Source of the DNA: DAITQM01 sp036832975
GTDB lineage: Bacteria > Pseudomonadota > Gammaproteobacteria > Xanthomonadales > Wenzhouxiangellaceae
Direction of reading: 5' to 3'
Length of the DNA: 64,000 bases
NCBI GenBank assembly: GCA_036832975.1
Contig: DAITQM010000008.1
Span: 23,080-87,079 of the forward strand
The notes beneath the pieces are model-generated. The model did not search any database, was not told the DNA's origin, and saw nothing but the letters and a program-made list of their open reading frames with translations. The first letter of the stretch is position 1. Each line of letters begins with the position of its first letter. Shown here piece by piece: positions 24,200 to 32,298 of the stretch. Both the position numbers and the translations under genes were made by a program.

Positions 24200-26326
24200 T
24201 CACCCGGCCGCGCGTTGCATGCTAATTGATTCCGGAAGTTCGATCAAGACCCGGGCGCCGCCGTCATTTTCGACGCTCACCCGGCCGCCGTGCTCCTCGA
24301 CGATGCGGCGGACGATCGCCAGCCCCAAGCCACTGCCGCGTGCTTTGGTGGTCACGTAAGGCTCGAAAATCCGTTCGAGCGCGGCGGCCGGGAAACCCGG
24401 CCCGTCGTCGCTGACGACCAGCCGGTAACTTTGTGCTTTTCGGCTGAGGGCGATTTGGACGTGGGCGGCACCGGCTTCTTTAGCGTTTTGCAGAAGGTTT
24501 AGCAACATTTGCCTGAGGCGCACGGGATCGCCGTGGTAGGGCGCCGGCGCGGCGGGTTGGTCAAGTGTGACGGCGAGCGCTCCGCCGCCCTCGTACAGCG
24601 CCTGGACGCTCGCCGCGATCTCGTCGAGGCGCACGGCCTGGGGCTCGATTTTACCTGCCTGGGCATAATCGCCGAAGGTATTGACCATGGCCCGCAGAGC
24701 GTCGACCTGGGTGATGATGGTCCGCGTCGTTTTATCGAGCACGCCCCGCTCGTTATCCGGCAGCAAACCTTGCAATTTCATCGCCAGGCGCTCGGCGGCC
24801 AGACGGATCGGGGTCAGCGGATTTTTGACTTCGTGCGCCAGGCGGCGTGCGACTTCGGCCCACGCTGCTTCGCGCTGCGCTTCGGTCAAAACGGTCACGT
24901 CATCGAAGACGATGACATGGCCGGCGGCGGCGGTGGGCAACGGGGCGCCGCGCACGACCAAGGCCAGGGGTTTTTGTCCGGGGCGCTTGATCACCACTTC
25001 GCTGCGCCACTCGCGCGGCGGGTCGAGGTGGTCGGCGATCGCGGTGATCAAGGGTTCGAGCGGCGGTTCGGTGGCGGCCAGGCCGGCCAGCGGGTGATCG
25101 CGGTGCGGCTTGAGGTCACAACCGAGAATCGTCGCCGCACTGGCATTGCTGAGCGTCAAGCGCCCGGCGGCATCGATCGCAATAACCCCGGCCGACAGCC
25201 GGGCGAGCAGGGTTTCGAGGTTCTGCCTTTGCGCTTCAAGCGCCGCACGGCCGGCGGCAAGGTCGGCGCCCATCCGATTGAAAGCCCGGCCGAGAAACGC
25301 CAACTCGTCACGGCCGGTGATTTCGACGCGCCGCGAAAAGCGTCCCTCGGCGATATCGCCCGCGGCGCTGGCCAGATCGGTCAGCGGCTTGACCAGCCGC
25401 TTGGCGGCTCCAATGCCGAGCAACATCGCGAGCAGCACGGTGAGCACCAGTACCAATGTCAGGATCAGGATAAAAGCGCGGGTCAGGGCTTCGCGCAGGT
25501 AATCGTTGGTTTTTTGCCGGTAATAAACCTGTTCGATCCGGCTCATTCGCCCGGTCAACTCCGACGGCAACGGATAGATCGCCTGTACCAGACGCGGCGG
25601 CCGGCCGCCGCCGCGGCGTTCATCGAGTTGCCGGAGTGCGCGGATTTTGAGGCCGCCTGCGGCATCCGGTTCGGCGGCGGTATAGCTGCCCGATTCGCGC
25701 GCTTGCAACAAGGCGAAATTGTCCGGCCGATCGATCTTGAGGTCGGCCGACAGGCTGGCACTGACCGCCGCTTCGCCGCTGTCGTCGAGTACCGCCAATT
25801 CGATCGGGCCGCGACCCGCCAGCCGGTCGAGCAATGTCTCGAACCAGGCCGTATCGTCGATGGCGGTCAACTCGGCGGCCAGGCGCTGCGTATGATCTTG
25901 CGCTTCGAGGACGTTCTGTTCGAGGTACCACTGACCGATTTCGAGACTGTTTTCGAGGGCGCTTTCGGTCTCGATGTCGAACCAGCCGGAAATCGTGGTA
26001 TTCAGAAACTCCAGAGAAAAGAAATAGACGATCAAGACCGGCGGCAGGGCCAGCGTCAGCATCACCAGCACCAGCCGGCGCGCCATCCGCGCCCCTGGTT
26101 CACCGCTTCGGACCTGGCGGTAAAGGCGCAGGACCTGGCTGCCGATGGCGATCAGCAAGGCGATCAGGGCGAGGGCGGTCAGCGCGAAGATCCACACGTT
26201 CAACCGCCCCAGCCGGCCACCTTCCGATTGCACGTCGGCAACCAGCAGCAAGGCGGCGAGGACAGCGGCGGCGACCGCCACGAGCGGCAACCGGCCGAGC
26301 AACCAGCGGCGCAGCTCGCCGCTCAT
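24200..26326 (-). CDS. ntrY: Sensor histidine kinase NtrY
   Basis: The 708-residue protein has N-terminal membrane helices (about 15-100, then at about 305-330), a periplasmic sensing region, a HAMP segment (VKPLTDLASAAGDIAEGRFS), a PAS domain and the kinase core with phospho-acceptor H in RRLAHEVKNPLTPIRLAAER. The ATP-binding lid is GDDGP-like DDGPGFP and GLGLAIVRRIVEEHGG. The start at 26326 overlaps the stop of the DUF4390 gene (ATGA). NtrY usually works with the response regulator NtrX, encoded directly downstream; here no response regulator follows. Confidence 0.92.
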   Translation of the reverse strand: MSGELRRWLLGRLPLVAVAAAVLAALLLVADVQSEGGRLGRLNVWIFALTALALIALLIAIGSQVLRLYRQVRSGEPGARMARRLVLVMLTLALPPVLIVYFFSLEFLNTTISGWFDIETESALENSLEIGQWYLEQNVLEAQDHTQRLAAELTAIDDTAWFETLLDRLAGRGPIELAVLDDSGEAAVSASLSADLKIDRPDNFALLQARESGSYTAAEPDAAGGLKIRALRQLDERRGGGRPPRLVQAIYPLPSELTGRMSRIEQVYYRQKTNDYLREALTRAFILILTLVLVLTVLLAMLLGIGAAKRLVKPLTDLASAAGDIAEGRFSRRVEITGRDELAFLGRAFNRMGADLAAGRAALEAQRQNLETLLARLSAGVIAIDAAGRLTLSNASAATILGCDLKPHRDHPLAGLAATEPPLEPLITAIADHLDPPREWRSEVVIKRPGQKPLALVVRGAPLPTAAAGHVIVFDDVTVLTEAQREAAWAEVARRLAHEVKNPLTPIRLAAERLAMKLQGLLPDNERGVLDKTTRTIITQVDALRAMVNTFGDYAQAGKIEPQAVRLDEIAASVQALYEGGGALAVTLDQPAAPAPYHGDPVRLRQMLLNLLQNAKEAGAAHVQIALSRKAQSYRLVVSDDGPGFPAAALERIFEPYVTTKARGSGLGLAIVRRIVEEHGGRVSVENDGGARVLIELPESISMQRAAG

Positions 26327-26892
26327 CGGGTGCTGCCTGCCGCTGGCCAAAGCCAGGTGTGCCAGCCGCTGGCGTGCCGCCAGTCACGCGAAAACAAGGC
26401 GGGCAGACGCAGCGGCGAGGGTAATTTCTGGCGGTCGAGCCAGACCCTGAGCTGCACCTGGTAGGTGGCCCGCTCGCCGCTCTCAGGCCGCCAGTCCAGC
26501 GGCAGGGTCTGGGGTTCGGCCAGCGCGGTCACCAGATGCCGCCAGCGGGCGTAAGTGACGGTCCGGCCGTCCGGGGCGACCAGCCGGTAGTGCCGGCTGA
26601 GCGGCAGGTAGGCGATCTGCCATTCGAAACGCCGGTGGTAAACCTGCCACGCCCAGCCGGGGTGCCGGCGGCCGATGCGCGCCTCGGCGGCTAGCGTCAA
26701 TTCGAGCCCTTGCTGCAGCGCCTCGTTGGCGGCATCGCTCAACTGCAGGTCGAGTCCGGTCACGATGTCGATACCGCCGGCCTGACCCGGCCGCAAAAGG
26801 CCGCCGGCCAGTTGCAAGCGGCCGCCGGCGGAAGATCCCTCGCCACAAGCGCTAAGCAGGGTCAGGAGCAAGATGGCGCTCAAGACGCGCAT
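26323..26892 (-). CDS. DUF4390 putative lipoprotein
   Basis: The 189-residue protein begins MRVLSAILLLTLLSACGEGS, a lipoprotein signal with lipobox LLSAC, so it should be exported and lipid-anchored. The body contains the family stretch AEARIGRRHPGWAWQVYHRR and SRHYRLVAPDGR with WRHLVTALAE. DUF4390 genes almost always lie between rsmB and ntrY, as here. Its function is not known; the context suggests a periplasmic input to NtrY. It overlaps the 3' end of rsmB by 41 bases. Confidence 0.88.
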   Translation of the reverse strand: MRVLSAILLLTLLSACGEGSSAGGRLQLAGGLLRPGQAGGIDIVTGLDLQLSDAANEALQQGLELTLAAEARIGRRHPGWAWQVYHRRFEWQIAYLPLSRHYRLVAPDGRTVTYARWRHLVTALAEPQTLPLDWRPESGERATYQVQLRVWLDRQKLPSPLRLPALFSRDWRHASGWHTWLWPAAGSTR

Positions 26893-28201
26893 AGTAAAAA
26901 CCGTCCATCCCATGTTCGCCGGGCAGGAACTGCCGGCCATAGCACCTCGCCCGCCCCCAATCAGGGAGCGGCGAGACGGCCAGCGGTGCGCCGCCGGCGA
27001 GCAGGGCTTCGATTTGGCGATCGTTTTCGGCATCGTAGAGCGAGCAGGTGACGTACACCAGCATACCGCCGGGCTTGAGCAGAGGCCACAACGCGGCGAG
27101 CAGAGCGGCCTGCGCCGCCTGCACGCGGGCCAGGCCGGCAGCGTCCCGGCGCCACGGAATATCGGGGTGGCGGCGGACAACGCCGGAGGCGCTGCACGGC
27201 GCATCGAGCAGGATACGGTCGAACGGCCGGCCGTCCCACCAGGCAGTGGGGCAGGCGGCGTCGGCAACCCGAACCTCGCAGGCGCACTGCACGCGTTCGA
27301 GATTTTCGCCAAGCCGTGCCGCGCGCCAAGCATCCCGTTCGACGGCGGTCAGTTCGATCCGCCCGCCGGTCGCTTCGCACAGGTGGGCCGTTTTGCCGCC
27401 GGGGGCAGCGCAGGCATCGAGGACGCGCAGCCCCGGTTTCAGTGCCAAGGCTTGCGGAGCGAATTGCGCCGCCGCATCCTGCACCGAGACCCACCCTTCG
27501 GCAAAGCCCGGCAGGCGCTCGACCGGAACCGGCGCGGCCAGCAAAACGGCCGACTCCGGCCAGTGCGGATCGAGCGGCAAGGCAGGCAAGCCGGCGGCCT
27601 CCAGCCGGCCGAGATAGTCCACGCGCGTCAGCCGAGACAAGTTGATCCGCAGGGCCAGCGGCGGCGGTTGTTGTTGCGCATCACAGATCGCCGGCCAGTC
27701 AGCCGGCCAGTCGGCGGCCAAGCGCTGGCGCCACGCGGTGGGCAGGCCGTAGCGCGCGTCGTCTGTCGCCAATGACGCCAGATGCGCTTCGCGCTCCCGC
27801 AGCCAACGCCTCAGGCAGGCGTTGATCAGGCTTTTGGCCCGCGGGATGCCCAAAAGGTCGGCGGCGGCGACGGTGCTGTGGACGACAGCGTGTTCGGGCA
27901 TCGACTCGCGCCATAACTGCTGGAGCCCGACGGCCAGCAGGGTGCGGATTTCGTCTTGGCGCTTCGCCGGCGGGCGGTCGATCAAACGTCTTGCCAGCCA
28001 GTCGAGTGCCGCCCAATCACGCAACGCGCCGTAAACCAGCCGCTGGCACAACGCCCGGTCGCGGGGATCGGTGAGCCCCTGGTTTTCGGCGGCCAGGGCC
28101 GGGTCGAGCGCGGTGCGCCGGTGGAGGATCCGGCGCAGCGCCCGGACCGCCGCGGCGCGCGGCAAAGCACCCGGCACCGGGCGACAAGCGGCGGCTTTCA
28201 C
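26852..28201 (-). CDS. rsmB: 16S rRNA (cytosine-967-C5)-methyltransferase RsmB
   Basis: The 449-residue enzyme has an NusB-like N-terminal domain (AVRALRRILHRRTALDPAL) and a Rossmann methyltransferase domain. The AdoMet motif is LDACAAPGGKTAHL; the catalytic cysteines are in DAPCSASGVVRRHPD and VTCSLYDAEN. It methylates C967 of 16S rRNA. The start is the GTG at 28201, which overlaps the fmt stop (GTGA); the frame remains open further upstream but inside fmt. It belongs to the def-fmt-rsmB-DUF4390-ntrY operon. Confidence 0.94.
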   Translation of the reverse strand: MKAAACRPVPGALPRAAAVRALRRILHRRTALDPALAAENQGLTDPRDRALCQRLVYGALRDWAALDWLARRLIDRPPAKRQDEIRTLLAVGLQQLWRESMPEHAVVHSTVAAADLLGIPRAKSLINACLRRWLREREAHLASLATDDARYGLPTAWRQRLAADWPADWPAICDAQQQPPPLALRINLSRLTRVDYLGRLEAAGLPALPLDPHWPESAVLLAAPVPVERLPGFAEGWVSVQDAAAQFAPQALALKPGLRVLDACAAPGGKTAHLCEATGGRIELTAVERDAWRAARLGENLERVQCACEVRVADAACPTAWWDGRPFDRILLDAPCSASGVVRRHPDIPWRRDAAGLARVQAAQAALLAALWPLLKPGGMLVYVTCSLYDAENDRQIEALLAGGAPLAVSPLPDWGRARCYGRQFLPGEHGMDGFYYARLERHLAPDPA

Positions 28202-29151
28202 CGCTCGAATGCCCGCCGCCAAGCGGCAACCGCCATCCGCCGCCGGCCGGCCGGCTGCACCTCGATGAGGGCCAGCGCCCCAGGGTTGCAGGCGATGACA
28301 TAGTGCCCCGGCGGCGCGGGCAACCGGTGGCCGGGCGGCGAGCCGCCCGGCGCCGGGACGACCTCGGCTCGCCAGACCGCCACCCGCTGCCCATCGATTT
28401 CGGTCCAGCAACCGGGTGCCGGATCGAACGCGCGGATCAGCCTTTCGAGCTCGGCCGCCGGACGGTTGAAATCCAGCCGCGCTTCGGCTTTTGAGATTTT
28501 GGCGGCATAACACGCCCGGTTTTCGTCCTGCGGTACGGCATCTGGCGGTCGGCCAGCGGCCCACTCGCCGACCGTCTCGGTGATCAACTCGGCTCCGAGG
28601 GCAGCGAGGCGGTCATGCAGGCTGCCACCGGTTTCGCCGGCGGCCAGAGCGATCGCCCGCTGCGCCAGGATCGGGCCGCGGTCGAGGCCACGGGTCATCT
28701 GCATGATCGTCACGCCGCTTTGTTTGTCACCGGCGGCGATCGCCCGCTGGATCGGCGCCGCGCCACGCCAACGGGGCAGCAGCGAAGCATGGATGTTCCA
28801 GGCACCGGCGCCGCCGAGATCGAGCCAGCGTTGCGGCAACAGCAGACCGTACGCCGCGACGACCAGCAGATCGGGGCGCCGGGCTTGGAGATCGGCCAAC
28901 AAGCCGTCGGCGGCCAGCCGTGGCGGCTGGAAGACCTCGAGGCCGAGGCGGAGCGCCGTTTCTTTGACCGCCGGCGGCTGCAGCCGGCGACCACGGCCGG
29001 CCGGCCGATCGGGCTGCGTCAATACGGCACAAATCAGGTGACCGGACTGGTGGAGGGCTTCCAGCGCCGGGCAGGCGAACGCTGGCGAGCCGGCGAACAT
29101 CAGCCGCAGTGCGTGGCTCGCCGGTAAGGTGGCAGCCCCGGCAACGGCCAT
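28198..29151 (-). CDS. fmt: Methionyl-tRNA formyltransferase
   Basis: The 317-residue enzyme has the motifs FAGSPAFACPALEAL, the formyl-folate site DLLVVAAYGLLLPQRWLD with NIHASLLPRWRGAAPIQRAI (catalytic N and H), and the C-terminal OB-like domain. It formylates initiator Met-tRNA. The ATG immediately follows the def stop codon. The first 15 residues before LRLMFAGSP are longer than usual, so an internal start is possible. Confidence 0.94.
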   Translation of the reverse strand: MAVAGAATLPASHALRLMFAGSPAFACPALEALHQSGHLICAVLTQPDRPAGRGRRLQPPAVKETALRLGLEVFQPPRLAADGLLADLQARRPDLLVVAAYGLLLPQRWLDLGGAGAWNIHASLLPRWRGAAPIQRAIAAGDKQSGVTIMQMTRGLDRGPILAQRAIALAAGETGGSLHDRLAALGAELITETVGEWAAGRPPDAVPQDENRACYAAKISKAEARLDFNRPAAELERLIRAFDPAPGCWTEIDGQRVAVWRAEVVPAPGGSPPGHRLPAPPGHYVIACNPGALALIEVQPAGRRRMAVAAWRRAFER

Positions 29152-29676
29152 TCAGAGCACGGCGCGGCGGGTCGGCAAAGGCGTTTTTTGCATCCGCCCC
29201 CACTTTTTTTCCAGCCGCTGGCGTTTCAAAGCGGAAAGATAATCGACGAACAGTTTGCCGTCGAGATGGTCGATTTCGTGCTGGATGCAGACCGCCAGCA
29301 AGCCGTCGGCGTCGAGTTCGAAGGCCCGGCCGTCGCGGCCTAGCGCCTTGACGTGGATCGTTGCGGCACGCGGCACTTTGGCGTAATAACCCGGTACCGA
29401 AAGGCAGCCCTCCTCGCATTCGGTTGCGCCGGCGCGCGCCGTGATCTCCGGATTGATCAAGGCCAGCGGCTGATCGCGCCCGTCGCTGACATCGGCGACC
29501 AAAAGCCGCTGGTGGACGTTGACCTGGGTCGCCGCCAGGCCGATGCCGCGCGCTTCGTACATCGTCTCGAACATCTCGTCGAGTAAGCGGCAAAGCGCCG
29601 CGTCGACCCGCTCGACCGGGCGGGCGATCGTCCGCAGGCGGGGATCGGGATACTCCAGGATCGTCAAAAGGGCCAT
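29152..29676 (-). CDS. def: Peptide deformylase
   Basis: The 174-residue enzyme has the three metal-site motifs GIGLAATQVN, EEGCLSVPGYY and HEIDHLDGKLF. It removes the formyl group from nascent proteins, the counterpart of Fmt. The start at MALLTILEYPDPRL is chosen over the upstream frame to 29715 because homologues begin there. It is the first gene of the leftward operon; the promoter lies in 29677-29871, an interval shared with the divergent LysM gene and rich in GC towards the right. Confidence 0.95.
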   Translation of the reverse strand: MALLTILEYPDPRLRTIARPVERVDAALCRLLDEMFETMYEARGIGLAATQVNVHQRLLVADVSDGRDQPLALINPEITARAGATECEEGCLSVPGYYAKVPRAATIHVKALGRDGRAFELDADGLLAVCIQHEIDHLDGKLFVDYLSALKRQRLEKKWGRMQKTPLPTRRAVL

Positions 29677-29871
29677 GCCGGATTCATCATGTAAATAATT
29701 AAATTTTCGCTGCAAACGTGCGTTTTTGCTCGAATCTGTTTATGATACGACCAGCCGGCGTGCGCCGCCAGCGCAGGGAAGACCGCGGCCGGGGGAGGCC
29801 GCCCGCCGCGGCTGCCGGCGCCAACCTCACACATCAGGCCGCACTATGCGGCATGGGGCACAGGACGAGTC

Positions 29872-31101
29872 ATGATGCGCAACTTCACCGTCAGATCATC
29901 CCAAAACGGCGCGGCCCCAGTGTGGCCGCGGCGCTTCATTACGCCGCTGCTGCTCGCTGCGGCCTTTGTGTTGTTCGCCCAGGACAGCCCTCTGCGCGCC
30001 GATCATCCGGAGCGTTACGTCGTTGAAAAAGGCGACACGCTGTGGGATCTCGCGGCACGTTTTCTGCGCCATCCCTGGGAATGGCCGGCCATCTGGCAGG
30101 TCAATCCGCAGATCGCCAACCCCCACCTGATCTATCCGGGCGACGTGATCAGCCTGGTCTATGTCGGCGGCGAACCGCGCCTGGCCTTGAGCCCCGGCGA
30201 AACCCGGCTCGCGCCGCGCATCCGCGAATTGCCGGCCGACGAGGCGATCCCGACGGTGCCGCTCGACGCGATCGAACATTTTCTGCGTTATCCGCGCGTC
30301 ATCGACGAAGCGAGTTATGAGGCGTTGCCCTATATCGTCGAGAACGCCGAACGCCGCACCTACGCCGGGATCGGCGACAAGACATACGCCCGCGGCCTCG
30401 TGGCGGCCGACGGCGACGAGGTCGTGATCGCCCGGACCAATTTCACCTACCGCGACCGCTTCACCGATGAAGGCGGGCGACGGCACCGCGAGAGCAAAGC
30501 ACGCGACCTGCCGCGCTGGCGTAGTGCGCCGCACGACGAAAGCGAGCGGCCGATGGTCTGGCGCTGGGCGCAATCGATCGGCGGCATGCGCGGCAAGGTG
30601 ATCGGCGTCGAGTTATGGGAAATCAGCCGGGCTCGCGTGGCCAAAAGCGGTGAAATTTCGACTCTGGAAATCCTGAGCGGGCGGCGCGAAGTCCGGGCCG
30701 GAGATCGCATCCTGCCGGTCGAGCATTTCACCTACGACGTACATTTTCTGCCGCGCGCCCCCGATCATGTCCCGGAAAGAGCGCGCATCCTGGCCCTTGA
30801 CGACCGGCATGAGTACGCCGGACAGCCCAACATCGCCGCCCTCAATGTCGGCCTGAGCGAAGGGATCGAGCCGGGGCACACGTTCGCGGTCTTCCAGCCC
30901 GGCGAGAAAATCCAAGATAACGTCGATCCGCCGCTGATCCCGATCCGCGGCGTCACCGGCGCCGTCACGTTACCCGCCGAGTATGAAGCGCAGATCATGG
31001 TCTTCCGCAGTTTCGAGCACGTCAGTTACGGGCTGGTCATGGGCGGCGGCAAGGAGATCCAGGAGGGCGATCAGCTCAGGCACCCCGCGGCCCGCTTGTA
31101 G
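29872..31101 (+). CDS. LysM-domain exported protein
   Basis: The 409-residue protein starts with a signal sequence (ITPLLLAAAFVLFAQDSPLRA) and a LysM domain at about residues 47-100 (YVVEKGDTLWDLAARFLRHP, NPQIANPHLIYPGDVI), which binds peptidoglycan. The rest has no catalytic motif by eye. Genes of this type sit divergent from def and upstream of dprA in many gammaproteobacteria. It starts at 29872 or one codon later. It leads the dprA-topA-tsaC-hemF run, all plus strand. Confidence 0.88.
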   Translation: MMRNFTVRSSQNGAAPVWPRRFITPLLLAAAFVLFAQDSPLRADHPERYVVEKGDTLWDLAARFLRHPWEWPAIWQVNPQIANPHLIYPGDVISLVYVGGEPRLALSPGETRLAPRIRELPADEAIPTVPLDAIEHFLRYPRVIDEASYEALPYIVENAERRTYAGIGDKTYARGLVAADGDEVVIARTNFTYRDRFTDEGGRRHRESKARDLPRWRSAPHDESERPMVWRWAQSIGGMRGKVIGVELWEISRARVAKSGEISTLEILSGRREVRAGDRILPVEHFTYDVHFLPRAPDHVPERARILALDDRHEYAGQPNIAALNVGLSEGIEPGHTFAVFQPGEKIQDNVDPPLIPIRGVTGAVTLPAEYEAQIMVFRSFEHVSYGLVMGGGKEIQEGDQLRHPAARL

Positions 31102-31133
31102 CGCCGCCGGCGGGAGCGGATGCGCCTTGCCGC

Positions 31134-32273
31134 ATGCCACACTGGGACGATGCCGCGCGCTGGCTGACCGCCTTGCGCGCCCCCGGACTCGGAGGCCGCG
31201 GGTTACGCCAGGCGGTGATGCGCTACGGCAACATCGACGCCCTATTCGAGGCCGCGGCCACCGGCGACCGCGCCCTCCCGGCGGGTTGCCGGCGCGCCCT
31301 TCTCCATCCGCCGTCTGAAGCGCTTGCCGCCGACCTGGAGTGGCTCGCCGCCGGGCATCATCATCTGCTTGTCTTCACCGATCCGGCCTACCCGCCGCAA
31401 CTCGCTGAGTGTCCCGGCGCGCCGGCGGCGCTGTTCGTCGCCGGCGACCCCGGTGTCCTGTACGCCCCGCAGATTGCGATCGTCGGCAGCCGCAACGCCA
31501 GCGCCGGCGGGCTGGCGCACGCTCGCCGCTTCGCCACGGAACTGGCCGCCGGAGGGATGACCATCACCAGCGGCCTGGCCGCCGGCATCGACGCCGCGGC
31601 ACACGAGGCGGCGCTGGAGGCCGGGGGCGCGACGATCGCCGTACTCGGCACCGGGGTCGATCGGGTCTATCCGGCCCGCCATATCGAGCTGGCGCGCCGC
31701 ATCGTCCGCCACGGCGCCCTGGTCTCCGAACTGCCGCTCGGCGCACCGCCGATCGCCGGCCATTTTCCGGCGCGCAACCGGATCATCAGCGGCCTGTCGC
31801 TGGCCGTGGTCGTCGTCGAGGCCGGCATCCGCAGCGGTTCGCTGATCACCGCCCGCCACGCCGCCGACCAGGGGCGCGAAGTGTTCGCCATCCCCGGTTC
31901 GATCGACCACGCACTGGCCAAGGGCTGTCACCAGTTGCTGCGCGACGGGGCGCGGCTGGCCGGCGACGGCGCCGAAGTGCTTGCCGGGGTTGCGGCCCAG
32001 GCCGGGCAACTCGCCGGCCAATTGCGCGCCCGGCTGACTGCATTGGACAATACGCCGCCAGCCGACGCCGCGCCCGACGACCCGGAATACCGCCGCTTGT
32101 GGGCCGCGATCGGCCACGATCCGGTGGCGATCGACGAACTGGCCGAGCGCTCGGGTTTGACGGTCGCGGCGCTTTCGTCCATGCTGCTGATCCTGGAACT
32201 GGAAAGCCGGGTCGTCCATCTGCCCGGCGGATTGTGGCAGCGCGCGCCAGGCGGCTTGGCGCCGGGTAGCTAA
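31134..32273 (+). CDS. dprA: DNA-processing protein DprA
   Basis: The 379-residue protein carries the Rossmann-like DprA domain: IVGSRNASAGG, MTITSGLAAGIDAAAHEAAL, GTGVDRVYPARH and FPARNRIISGLS with GSLITARHAADQGREVFAIPG. A C-terminal winged helix follows (DPVAIDELAERSGLTVAALS). It loads RecA onto incoming single-stranded DNA in transformation. ATG 31134 follows the LysM stop by 32 bases; a nearby upstream start is possible. Confidence 0.93.
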   Translation: MPHWDDAARWLTALRAPGLGGRGLRQAVMRYGNIDALFEAAATGDRALPAGCRRALLHPPSEALAADLEWLAAGHHHLLVFTDPAYPPQLAECPGAPAALFVAGDPGVLYAPQIAIVGSRNASAGGLAHARRFATELAAGGMTITSGLAAGIDAAAHEAALEAGGATIAVLGTGVDRVYPARHIELARRIVRHGALVSELPLGAPPIAGHFPARNRIISGLSLAVVVVEAGIRSGSLITARHAADQGREVFAIPGSIDHALAKGCHQLLRDGARLAGDGAEVLAGVAAQAGQLAGQLRARLTALDNTPPADAAPDDPEYRRLWAAIGHDPVAIDELAERSGLTVAALSSMLLILELESRVVHLPGGLWQRAPGGLAPGS

Positions 32274-32298
32274 AACTACGAGAGGAAGACTTCACGGC

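Noticed and set aside
24509..26464. A 651-codon plus-strand frame
   Set aside because: It is the mirror of ntrY (minus), with no domain; long antisense frames are common in high-GC DNA.
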